Positions 1-7,086 of a stretch of 23,014 bases of DNA are shown here, piece by piece. Origin of the DNA: Pseudomonadota bacterium (GTDB lineage Bacteria; Pseudomonadota; Gammaproteobacteria; Burkholderiales; Burkholderiaceae_B); assembly GCA_023427085.1 (NCBI GenBank), contig JAEZBO010000208.1:1-23014 (forward strand), in the 5' to 3' direction. The position numbers were made by a program, and so were the translations under genes. Within the stretch, counting starts at the first letter, position 1. Each line of letters begins with the position of its first letter. Under the pieces are notes generated by a model. It was not told the DNA's origin. It made no database searches and saw only the letters and a program-made list of their open reading frames with translations.

Positions 1-282
1 GTGCCAGGCACGCCCGCTAGCGCGTCGGCCGCGCCGCCCCGCATCCCGCCCCGCGAACACGGCGCCGGCCGCTGGGACGGCAAGGCCCGCGCCTGGATGC
101 AGCGGCTGGGCCCGCCGGCGCTGCTGCTGTCGTGGCTGCCGCTGGTCGGCGATCCCTTGTGCGCGGCAGCCGGCTGGCTGCGCCTGCCATTCTGGCCTTG
201 CGTGGTCTACATGGCGATCGGCAAGTTCGCCCGCTACGTGACGATGACCTACTTCCTGCTGTGGGCCGCCAAGGGCTGGTGA
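1..282 (+). CDS. YqaA/DedA-like inner membrane protein, C-terminal part (5' end outside window)
   Basis: The frame is open from the first base to a TGA at 280-282, giving 93 residues. The segment around residues 36-70, with LLLSWLPLVGDPLC followed by AAGWLRLPFW, matches the conserved C-terminal region of the small YqaA-type (DedA/SNARE-associated) membrane proteins. Those proteins are usually around 140-200 residues, so the N-terminus is probably upstream and the GTG at position 1 is unlikely to be the real start. Two hydrophobic stretches (about 41-67 and 68-90) suggest membrane segments near the C-terminus. The biochemical role of YqaA proteins is not well defined; DedA relatives are linked to envelope homeostasis and lipid transport. 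It lies 68 nt upstream of the large oxidoreductase in the same direction. Confidence 0.72.
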   Translation: MPGTPASASAAPPRIPPREHGAGRWDGKARAWMQRLGPPALLLSWLPLVGDPLCAAAGWLRLPFWPCVVYMAIGKFARYVTMTYFLLWAAKGW

Positions 283-316
283 GGGCCCGCGCCGGCTAGG
301 GTTTGCCCGGTATGGG

Positions 317-322
317 TAAAAT
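317..322 (+). promoter_or_regulatory. Possible -10 element upstream of the FAD/FeS oxidoreductase
   Basis: TAAAAT matches the sigma-70 -10 consensus at five of six positions and lies 28 nt before the ATG at 351. No convincing -35 is present at 16-18 nt spacing, so the gene could equally be read through from the upstream gene. No clear Shine-Dalgarno sequence precedes the ATG. Confidence 0.25.
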
Positions 323-350
323 GGCTCTTTAAGGGCCACTCCCCTCAGTC

Positions 351-3300
351 ATGAACGCCCCCCTGCCTACCGACCTGCTGCGCGCCGCCACGACCGTGAG
401 CGAACCCACGCGCCTGCGCGAGATCCCCTACAACTACACCTCGTTCTCCGACCGCGAAGTCGTCTCGCGGCTGCTCGGCGACGATGCGTGGCAACTGCTG
501 TCCGACCTGCGCGGCGAACGCCGTACCGGCCGCTCGGCGCGCATGTTGTACGAGGTGCTGGGCGATATCTGGGTGGTGCGCCGCAACCCTTACCTGCAGG
601 ACGACCTGCTCGAGAATCCCAAGCGCCGCAAGCTGCTGATCGAAGCGCTGCATCACCGCCTGGGCGAGATCGACCGCCGCCGCGCCGGCGACGATGCCGG
701 CCGCGACGAAAAGGTCGCCGGCCTGCTGCAGCGCGCCCGCGCCGCGATCACCGCGTTCGAGGATGGCTTCGCGCAGACCGAGCGCCTGCGCCGCCAGGTG
801 GTCAAGGTGCTGGGCCGCCATACCGCCCGCGACAACATCAAGTTCGACGGCCTGTCGCGCGTCTCTCACGTGACCGACGCGACCGACTGGCGCGTCGAGT
901 ATCCCTTCGCCGTGCTCACGCCCGATCACGAAAACGAGATGGCGGCGCTGGTGCGCGGCTGTATCGAGCTGGGCCTGACCATCGTGCCGCGCGGCGGCGG
1001 CACCGGCTACACCGGCGGCGCGATCCCGCTGACCTGGAAGTCGGTCGTCATCAACACCGAAAAGCTCGACACGCTGGGCGCGGTCGAGTCCTGTACGCTG
1101 CCCGGGCTCAGCGAGCCCGTCGCGGTGGTGCACGCCGGCGCCGGCGTGGTCACCAAGCGCGTGGCCGAGGCCGCCGAGCGCGCCGGCCACGTGTTCGCGG
1201 TCGACCCGACCTCGTCCGAAGCCTCGTGCGTGGGCGGCAACATCGCCATGAACGCCGGCGGCAAGAAAGCCGTGCTGTGGGGCACCGCGCTGGACAACCT
1301 GGCGTCCTGGCGCATGGTCGACCCCGACGGCAACTGGCTCGACGTGGTGCGGCTGGCCCACAACATGGGCAAGATCCATGACGTCGACGTGGCGCGCTTC
1401 GAGCTGACCTGGTCCGACGGCCTGGGCAAGCCGGGCGAGCGCGTGCTGCGCACCAAGGTGCTCGAGATCGAAGGCCGGCGCTTTCGCAAGGAAGGACTGG
1501 GCAAGGACGTCACCGACAAATTCCTGGCCGGCCTGCCCGGTATCCAGAAAGAAGGCTGCGACGGCCTGATCACGTCGGGCCGCTGGGTGCTGCACCGCAT
1601 GCCCAAGCACACCCGCACGGTCTGCATGGAGTTCTTCGGCCAGGCGCGCGACGCCATTCCGTCGATCGTCGAGGTCAAGGCCTATCTCGATGGCGAGGGC
1701 CGCGCGCGGGGCGCGATCCTGGCCGGCCTCGAGCATCTGGACGAGCGCTACCTGCGCGCGGTGGGCTATGCCACCAAGAGCAAGCGCGGCGAGCTGCCCA
1801 AGATGGTGCTGATCGGCGACATCGTCGGCGACGACGACGACGCGGTCGCGCTGGCCGCCAGCGAGGTCGTGCGGCTGGCCAACACCCGCCACGGCGAAGG
1901 TTTCGTGGCCGTCAGCGCCGAGGCGCGCAAGAAGTTCTGGCTCGACCGCTCGCGCACCGCCGCGATCGCCCGCCACACCAACGCCTTCAAGATCAACGAA
2001 GACGTGGTGATCCCGCTGGGCCGCATGGGCGAGTACACCGACCACATCGAACGCATCAACATCGAGCTGTCGACCGCCAACAAGCTGCGCCTGCTCGATG
2101 CGCTGGACGAGTTCCTGGCCGGCCCGCTGGCGGTCGCCAAGCCCGATCACGGCGAGGAAGACGCGCAGGCGCGCGCCGACCTGCTCGACGAGCGTGTGCG
2201 CCGCGGCCACGAGCTGCTGATCGGCGTGCGCGCCCGCTGGCAGTGGCTGCTCGACAACCTCGATACGCCGCTGCCGCAGGCGCTGGCGCAACTGCCCGAG
2301 ATCGGCCTGGCGCATCACGTGCCCGAGCTGACGCAGCGTCTGCAGGCGCAACCCGGCGCGCGCGTCTTCGACGTGGTGCAGGACCGCAGCATCCGGGTCT
2401 CGTGGAAGACCGAAGTGCGTGCCGAGCTCGAGCACATCTTCGGCGGCGCCGACTGTGCGCCGGTACTGGCCGAGGCGCAGGCGATCCACGATCGGGTGCT
2501 GAAAAGCCGCGTGTTCGTCGCGCTGCACATGCATGCCGGCGACGGCAACGTGCACACCAACATCCCGGTCAACTCCGACGACTACGGCATGCTGCAGGAG
2601 GCCAACCGCACGGTCGAGCGCATCATGCAGATCGCCCGCGACCTGGACGGCGTGATCTCGGGCGAGCACGGCATCGGCCTGACCAAGTACGAGTTCCTGA
2701 CCGAGCAAGAGCTGGCGCCGTTCCAGCAGTACAAGCGCGAGGTCGATCCGCGCGGCCACTTCAACGCCGGCAAGCTGATGCCCGGCGCCGACCTGCGCCA
2801 CGCCTGGACGCCCAGCTTCAACCTGATGGGCCACGAGTCGCTGATCATGCAGCAGAGCGAGATCGGGTCGATCTCGCACTCGATCAAGGACTGCCTGCGT
2901 TGCGGCAAGTGCAAGCCGGTCTGCGCCACCCACGTGCCGCGCGCCAACCTGCTGTATTCGCCGCGCAACAAGATCCTCGCGACCTCGCTGCTGATCGAGG
3001 CCTTCCTGTACGAAGAGCAGACCCGCCGCGGCGTCAGCCTGAAGCACTGGGAGGAATTCGAGGACGTGGCCGACCACTGCACGGTCTGCCACAAGTGCTA
3101 CAACCCCTGTCCGGTCGACATCGACTTCGGCGACGTGTCGATGAACATGCGCGCGCTGCTGCGCAACATGGGCAAGAAGTCGTTCAATCCGGGCACCACC
3201 GCGGCGATGTTCTTCCTCAACGCCAAGGACCCGCGCACCATCAACGCCACGCGTCAGGCCATGGTCGGGGTGGGCTACAAGGCCCAGCGGCTGGCCAACG

Positions 3301-4292
3301 ACCTGCTGTCCAAGGTCGCGCGCAAGCAGACCGCGGCGCCGCCGGCCACGGTCGGCCGCGCGCCGCTGCGCGAGCAGGTGGTGCACTTCGTCAACAAGAA
3401 GATGCCGGGCGGCCTGCCCAAGCAGGCGGCGCGCAAGCTGCTGGACATCGAAGACGCCAACTACGTGCCGATCATCCGTGATCCGAAGCAGACCACGGCC
3501 GACAGCGAGGCGGTGTTCTATTTCCCGGGTTGCGGATCGGAGCGGCTGTTCTCGCAGGTCGGCCTGGCGACGCAGGCGATGCTGTGGCACGCCGGCGTGC
3601 AGACCGTGCTGCCGCCGGGTTACCTGTGCTGCGGTTATCCGCAGCGCGGCGCCGGCATGAACGACAAGGCCGAGCAGATCATCACCGACAACCGCGTGCT
3701 GTTCCATCGCATGGCCAACACGCTGAACTACCTGGACATCAAGACGGTGGTGGTCAGCTGCGGCACCTGCTACGACCAGCTGGCCGGTTATGAATTCGAG
3801 AAGATCTTCCCGGGCTGCCGGCTGATCGACATCCACGAGTATCTGCTCGAGAAGGGCATCAAGCTCGATGGCGTGCAAGGCGTGCGCTACATGTACCACG
3901 ACCCCTGCCACACGCCGATGAAGCTGCAGGACCCGATGAAGACGGTCAAGTCGCTGGTCGGCGACGGCGCGATCAAGACCGATCGCTGCTGTGGCGAATC
4001 GGGCACGCTGGCGGTCACGCGGCCGGACATCTCGACGCAGATCCGCTTTCGCAAGGAAGAGGAAATGCTCAAGAACACCGCGACGCTGCGCAGCGACGGC
4101 TATGCCGGCGACGTCAAGGTGCTGACCTCCTGTCCGTCCTGCCTGCAGGGCTTGTCGCGCTACGGCGAGGACACCGGCGCCCAGGCCGACTACATCGTGG
4201 TCGAGATGGCGCGCCACATCCTGGGCGCCAACTGGCTCGAGGAATACGTCGGCCGCGCCAACGCGGGCGGCATCGAGCGGGTGCTGGTGTAG
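351..4292 (+). CDS. Fused FAD-linked oxidoreductase with [4Fe-4S] and CCG domains (DUF3683 / GlcD-GlcF-like)
   Basis: This 1313-residue protein joins parts that are often separate subunits of glycolate or D-lactate dehydrogenases. Residues 1 to about 150 correspond to the DUF3683-type extension. An FAD_binding_4 domain follows, with VPRGGGTGYTGGA near 212-224. The FAD-oxidase C-terminal domain carries H726/H728 in HMHAGDGN and H773 in GEHGIG. Two [4Fe-4S] motifs follow (C848, C851, C854, C858; C910, C913, C916, C920), then two CCG (GlpC/GlcF-like) domains with C1061, C1093/C1094 and C1213/C1214. The expected reaction is oxidation of a 2-hydroxy acid with electrons passed via FAD and FeS to the respiratory chain; the substrate is not readable from sequence. 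No signal peptide or membrane segment is evident. An in-frame TAA at 330-332 supports the start at 351. Confidence 0.9.
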   Translation: MNAPLPTDLLRAATTVSEPTRLREIPYNYTSFSDREVVSRLLGDDAWQLLSDLRGERRTGRSARMLYEVLGDIWVVRRNPYLQDDLLENPKRRKLLIEALHHRLGEIDRRRAGDDAGRDEKVAGLLQRARAAITAFEDGFAQTERLRRQVVKVLGRHTARDNIKFDGLSRVSHVTDATDWRVEYPFAVLTPDHENEMAALVRGCIELGLTIVPRGGGTGYTGGAIPLTWKSVVINTEKLDTLGAVESCTLPGLSEPVAVVHAGAGVVTKRVAEAAERAGHVFAVDPTSSEASCVGGNIAMNAGGKKAVLWGTALDNLASWRMVDPDGNWLDVVRLAHNMGKIHDVDVARFELTWSDGLGKPGERVLRTKVLEIEGRRFRKEGLGKDVTDKFLAGLPGIQKEGCDGLITSGRWVLHRMPKHTRTVCMEFFGQARDAIPSIVEVKAYLDGEGRARGAILAGLEHLDERYLRAVGYATKSKRGELPKMVLIGDIVGDDDDAVALAASEVVRLANTRHGEGFVAVSAEARKKFWLDRSRTAAIARHTNAFKINEDVVIPLGRMGEYTDHIERINIELSTANKLRLLDALDEFLAGPLAVAKPDHGEEDAQARADLLDERVRRGHELLIGVRARWQWLLDNLDTPLPQALAQLPEIGLAHHVPELTQRLQAQPGARVFDVVQDRSIRVSWKTEVRAELEHIFGGADCAPVLAEAQAIHDRVLKSRVFVALHMHAGDGNVHTNIPVNSDDYGMLQEANRTVERIMQIARDLDGVISGEHGIGLTKYEFLTEQELAPFQQYKREVDPRGHFNAGKLMPGADLRHAWTPSFNLMGHESLIMQQSEIGSISHSIKDCLRCGKCKPVCATHVPRANLLYSPRNKILATSLLIEAFLYEEQTRRGVSLKHWEEFEDVADHCTVCHKCYNPCPVDIDFGDVSMNMRALLRNMGKKSFNPGTTAAMFFLNAKDPRTINATRQAMVGVGYKAQRLANDLLSKVARKQTAAPPATVGRAPLREQVVHFVNKKMPGGLPKQAARKLLDIEDANYVPIIRDPKQTTADSEAVFYFPGCGSERLFSQVGLATQAMLWHAGVQTVLPPGYLCCGYPQRGAGMNDKAEQIITDNRVLFHRMANTLNYLDIKTVVVSCGTCYDQLAGYEFEKIFPGCRLIDIHEYLLEKGIKLDGVQGVRYMYHDPCHTPMKLQDPMKTVKSLVGDGAIKTDRCCGESGTLAVTRPDISTQIRFRKEEEMLKNTATLRSDGYAGDVKVLTSCPSCLQGLSRYGEDTGAQADYIVVEMARHILGANWLEEYVGRANAGGIERVLV

Positions 4293-4299
4293 GGCTTGC

Positions 4300-4327
4300 G
4301 ATCCGGGCGCTTCGCCGCGCCCGGATC
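4300..4327. terminator. GC-rich hairpin downstream of the FAD/FeS oxidoreductase
   Basis: A perfect 11-bp inverted repeat (4300-4310 with 4317-4327, arm GATCCGGGCGC) encloses a 6-nt loop. It begins 7 nt after the stop codon. No T-run follows, so it may stabilise the 3' end or assist the stronger hairpin just downstream rather than terminate alone. Confidence 0.5.
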
Positions 4328-4362
4328 GTCGCTGGTCACGCGATCGGCGGACCAGCCGTCAG

Positions 4363-4397
4363 AATGACAAAGGCGCCGTTCAGGCGCCTTTGTCATT
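4363..4397. terminator. Bidirectional intrinsic terminator between convergent genes
   Basis: A perfect 15-bp inverted repeat (4363-4377 with 4383-4397) has a 5-nt loop. Its GC-rich core GGCGCC is flanked by AAA on one arm and TTT on the other, so a short U-tract follows the core when read from either strand. It lies between the plus-strand oxidoreductase (stop at 4292) and the minus-strand acyl-CoA synthetase (stop at 4420), so it probably serves both. Confidence 0.8.
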
Positions 4398-4419
4398 GGG
4401 GCGGGCCGCGGGCTGGTCG

Positions 4420-6099
4420 TCAGGCCAATACCCGCGCGCCTGTTAGCGCCTGATCCAGCTCGGGCCATTGCTGGCAGGCCAGTCGCAGTTCGCGGCGGGC
4501 CAGCTTGCCGACCGAGGTGCGGGGCAGCGCATCCAGTTGCACGAAACCCTCTGGGAGTTGCCAGCGCGCGAAGCGTTCGGACAGATGGCCGCGCAGCGAC
4601 GACGGATCGAGCGTCGTGTCGTCGCTGGTCACCAGCAGCGCCAGCGGACGTTCGCCCCACTTGTCGTGCGGCACGGCGATCACCGCGCATTCGACGATGC
4701 CGGGATAGGCCAGCAGCGCGTTCTCGAGCGCCTGCGGGACGATCCACTCGCCGCCCGACTTGATCAGGTCTTCCTTGCGTTCGAGCAGGCGCAGGCCGCC
4801 GTTGGCGTCGAGGGTGCCCATGTCGCCGGTGCGCAGCCAGCCGTCCTCGCTCCAGCGCTCGGGGCGCGCGTCTTCGTAATAGGCATCGGTGACGCAGGCG
4901 CCGCGGGTTTCGATTTCGCCGACCGACTGGCCGTCCCACGGCACCGCGACCCCGCCCGCCATGACGCGGACTTCGGCCACCGGCATGGCTTGTCCCTGGC
5001 TGCTGACGGGTGTGCCTGCCGCACCCGGCGTATGCGCCGGCGCCGGCCGGGAAACCGTGATGACGCTGGCGGTCTCGGTCATGCCCCAGCCCTGGTACAG
5101 CGTGATGCCGTGACGCGCCAGGCCGGTGAACAGGTGTTCGGGCGGCGCGGCGCCACCGGTGACGATGCGCACGTTGGCCGGCAATCGCCAGCGGGTCGGC
5201 GTGGCCTCGAGCGCGCGGGCGACGTCGAGCCAGACGGTCGGCACGCCGGCCGAGAAAGTGACGCCTTCGTCCTGTATCAGGCCGAGCACGCTGTCGGGAT
5301 CGAGCCGCGGGCCGGGCAGCACCAGCTTGGCACCGGTCAGCGCGGTGGAGAAGGGCAGGCCCCAGCCGTTGCCATGGAACATCGGCACCACGCCCAGCAC
5401 GCAGTCGTGGCGGCCGACGCCATAGCCGTCGACCATGGCCTGCGACCATGCGTGCAGCACCAGCGCCCGATGCGAATAGACGACGCCCTTGGGCCGGCCG
5501 GTCGAGCCGCCGGTGTAGCACAGGCTGGCGGGCGCGTTTTCGTCGAGCAGCGGCAGCGCACACGCCGGTGCGTCGGCGATCCAGTCCTCGTAGTCGATCA
5601 CGCGCACGCCCGCTGGCGCGTCGGCAGTCGCGGCGGCCGGCGCCGCGCCAGCGCGAGACGCACCGCCGATCGGATCGACGCCATAACGAAACACCACGAC
5701 CTGCCGCACCGTGCTCAGCGCCGGCGCGATCGACCGATAGACCTCGTAGAGCACGTCGTCGACCAGCAGGATGCGGTCTTGCGCATGATTGATGATGTAG
5801 GCCAGATCGTCGCGGCCCAGCCGGTGGTTGAGGGTGTGCAGCACCCCCTGCGCGGCGGGCACGCCAAAATAGGCCTCGAGGTGCGCATGATGGTTCCACA
5901 TCAATGTGCCTACCCGCTCGCCCCGCTGCAGCCCGTCGGCCAACAGCCGGCGCGCCAGCGCCTGGCTGCGCGCCGACACCTGTGCATAGGTGTGCCGCAG
6001 CCGCTGACCCGCCGGATTGCGGCTGATCACCGGCGTCTGCGCATACATCGTGGCGGCGCGCTCGCGCAGGCGGTCCAGCGTGAGGGGGAAGGTCATCAT
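4420..6099 (-). CDS. AMP-forming acyl-CoA synthetase (AlkK/DmdB-like fatty-acid CoA ligase family)
   Basis: This 559-residue enzyme is expected to activate a carboxylate with ATP to the acyl-adenylate and then the CoA thioester in the cytoplasm. Visible motifs are the phosphate loop YTGGSTGRPKG at 195-205 (Gly where most relatives have Ser), VPMFHGNGWG at 238-247, YQGWGMTETAS at 335-345, GWLRTGD at 420-426, the hinge RKEDLIKSGGEW at 441-452, and K532 in SVGKLARRE as the catalytic lysine. The pattern VPMFHxNxWG resembles the medium-chain AlkK / methylmercaptopropionate DmdB branch, but specificity cannot be read. The start is the first of two adjacent ATGs, with GGAGA 7 nt upstream. It lies 17 nt downstream of gntR in the same transcript. 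The same frame stays open upstream inside gntR, but that extension has no family similarity. Confidence 0.9.
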   Translation of the reverse strand: MMTFPLTLDRLRERAATMYAQTPVISRNPAGQRLRHTYAQVSARSQALARRLLADGLQRGERVGTLMWNHHAHLEAYFGVPAAQGVLHTLNHRLGRDDLAYIINHAQDRILLVDDVLYEVYRSIAPALSTVRQVVVFRYGVDPIGGASRAGAAPAAATADAPAGVRVIDYEDWIADAPACALPLLDENAPASLCYTGGSTGRPKGVVYSHRALVLHAWSQAMVDGYGVGRHDCVLGVVPMFHGNGWGLPFSTALTGAKLVLPGPRLDPDSVLGLIQDEGVTFSAGVPTVWLDVARALEATPTRWRLPANVRIVTGGAAPPEHLFTGLARHGITLYQGWGMTETASVITVSRPAPAHTPGAAGTPVSSQGQAMPVAEVRVMAGGVAVPWDGQSVGEIETRGACVTDAYYEDARPERWSEDGWLRTGDMGTLDANGGLRLLERKEDLIKSGGEWIVPQALENALLAYPGIVECAVIAVPHDKWGERPLALLVTSDDTTLDPSSLRGHLSERFARWQLPEGFVQLDALPRTSVGKLARRELRLACQQWPELDQALTGARVLA

Positions 6100-6116
6100 G
6101 CGGCTGTCTCCGGTGT

Positions 6117-6809
6117 CTATCTGTTCTTGAGGCGTGGTATGTCGGGGGCCACCGTCGAGCGGCCGAATTCTTCGAGGTAATCGACCAGGCGGTCGGCATT
6201 GAGTAGCGCCTGTTCTTCGTCGCCGACCGAAATGCTGCGCAGCAGATCGGCATGGGCGGCGCCGGCGCGAGGCAGATCGCCCCAGCGCTCGTAGTGCGCG
6301 TACCAGAAGCGCCGTGAGCGGGCGTGCACCGAGGTCATCACGCTCTGGATCACCTCGTTGCCGGACGCCTGCTCGAGCAGCGTGTGATTGCGTCGCGTCA
6401 TGGCCAGGAACTCGTCGCCATGGCCGCGCGCGGCGGCGTCTTCGGTGGCGAGCGCGTACTCGAGCATCTGCGCGCGCTGGGTCGGCGTGGCGCGCCGCGT
6501 GGCGCAACTGGCCAGCAGGCGCTCGAGCGGCCGGCGCACCTCGAGTACCTGCAACTGCTTGGCCAGGTTCATCTCGGCCACCATCAGGCCACGGCGCGGC
6601 AGGATGACGATCAGGCCCTCTTGCGCGAGCCGTTGCAGGGCCTCGCGCACCGGCGTGCGGCCCAGCCCCAGCTGTTCGGACAGCTCGGACTCGGACAGCA
6701 TCGAACCGCCGGGGATGCCCCCACAGATGATCAGTTGCTCGAGCGCCTCGTAGGCGGTCTGCTTCAGTGGCTTGAGGGGGGCGGCGGCGGGGCTCGGGGT
6801 CTTCTTCAT
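6117..6809 (-). CDS. GntR-family transcriptional regulator, FCD subfamily
   Basis: The 230-residue protein has an N-terminal winged helix-turn-helix (about 14-80) with the GntR signature LSESELSEQLGLGRTPVREAL, and an all-helical FCD-like effector domain (about 88-220) containing HTLLEQASGN and AHADLLRSISVGD. FCD domains usually bind a metal and a small carboxylate effector through Asp/His residues. H142 and H186 fit two of these positions, but the usual Asp four residues before the first His is T138, and the last His position reads Y211. Its ATG has a GAAGGAA Shine-Dalgarno 9-10 nt upstream. It is followed at 17 nt by the acyl-CoA synthetase and is divergent from the TRAP operon, so it is the likely repressor of both units. 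Confidence 0.92.
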   Translation of the reverse strand: MKKTPSPAAAPLKPLKQTAYEALEQLIICGGIPGGSMLSESELSEQLGLGRTPVREALQRLAQEGLIVILPRRGLMVAEMNLAKQLQVLEVRRPLERLLASCATRRATPTQRAQMLEYALATEDAAARGHGDEFLAMTRRNHTLLEQASGNEVIQSVMTSVHARSRRFWYAHYERWGDLPRAGAAHADLLRSISVGDEEQALLNADRLVDYLEEFGRSTVAPDIPRLKNR

Positions 6810-6833
6810 GGCAAAACGATTCCTTCGTGAGCA

Positions 6834-6848
6834 CAGATTATATATCTG
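6834..6848. promoter_or_regulatory. Putative GntR operator site A
   Basis: The inverted repeat CAGAT-TATAT-ATCTG lies 25 nt upstream of the gntR start. The 10-mer ATATATCTGA (6840-6849) recurs exactly at 6994-7003 beside the TRAP operon. The site overlaps the predicted gntR -10 element, as expected for autoregulation. Assignment to this GntR protein is inferred from position. Confidence 0.5.
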
Positions 6849-6864
6849 AACACGGCTTTGTGAT
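6837..6864 (-). promoter_or_regulatory. Predicted gntR-acyl-CoA synthetase promoter
   Basis: On the minus strand a perfect TATAAT (6842-6837) is preceded, with a 16-nt spacer, by ATCACA (6864-6859), which matches the -35 consensus at four of six positions. Transcription would start near 6830, about 20 nt before the gntR ATG. Confidence 0.5.
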
Positions 6865-6870
6865 GTGAGT

Positions 6871-6882
6871 CTGATATTTCAG
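6871..6882. promoter_or_regulatory. Putative operator half-palindrome C
   Basis: CTGA-TATT-TCAG is a 4-4-4 inverted repeat containing the CTGATAT element that also occurs at 6968-6974 and 6991-6997. It lies upstream of the predicted gntR promoter in the divergent control region. Confidence 0.4.
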
Positions 6883-6967
6883 TAAGCGAATTATTTTCCC
6901 GTTGAAAATCAATTAATTGCGGTTTCATTTAAGCGTCGATGAAAAAAAAGTCACCGGTCATGATCAA

Positions 6968-7003
6968 CTGATATGTTATTCTCACTTCAGCTGATATATC
7001 TGA
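6968..7003. promoter_or_regulatory. Putative operator site B and weak promoter for the TRAP/CoA operon
   Basis: CTGATAT occurs at 6968-6974 and again at 6991-6997. The second copy sits in the near-palindrome CTGATATATCTG (perfect core GATATATC, 6993-7000) and shares ATATATCTGA with site A. Between them, TGTTAT at 6974-6979 could be a -10 (four of six), but its -35 is poor. The leader to the dctP ATG would be about 100 nt. Confidence 0.4.
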
Positions 7004-7054
7004 GATCGAGCCCGACGGAGGGCTGTTTGCTCGAGACGTCGGCGCACAACAAAC

Positions 7055-7070
7055 GGGTTGATCACAACCC
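7055..7070 (+). promoter_or_regulatory. Leader hairpin just before the dctP ribosome binding site
   Basis: GGGTTG-ATCA-CAACCC forms a perfect 6-bp stem with a 4-nt loop, ending 5 nt before the GGAGG (7076-7080) of dctP. It might protect the mRNA 5' region or influence ribosome loading. No function is shown. Confidence 0.3.
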
Positions 7071-7086
7071 TCAACGGAGGAAGACC

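Noticed and set aside
345..4217. A 1290-codon open frame on the minus strand opposite the FAD/FeS oxidoreductase
   Set aside because: It has no recognisable domains, is rich in His, Arg, Ala and Val from antisense GC-rich codons, and lies wholly opposite a gene with intact motifs. It is a codon-bias shadow.
4468..6180. A 570-codon plus-strand open frame opposite the acyl-CoA synthetase
   Set aside because: It shows the same antisense low-complexity composition and no family motifs, while the opposite strand carries all AMP-binding motifs.
6100..6834. Extension of the acyl-CoA synthetase frame upstream into gntR
   Set aside because: The extra residues are the gntR sequence in another frame and have no ligase similarity. 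The adjacent ATGs at 6094-6099 have a GGAGA at proper spacing.
6973..7086. N-terminal extension of the first dctP frame by 38 codons
   Set aside because: It would run through the operator region and leader and displace the signal peptide. The ATG at 7087 has a strong ribosome binding site and starts a normal signal sequence.
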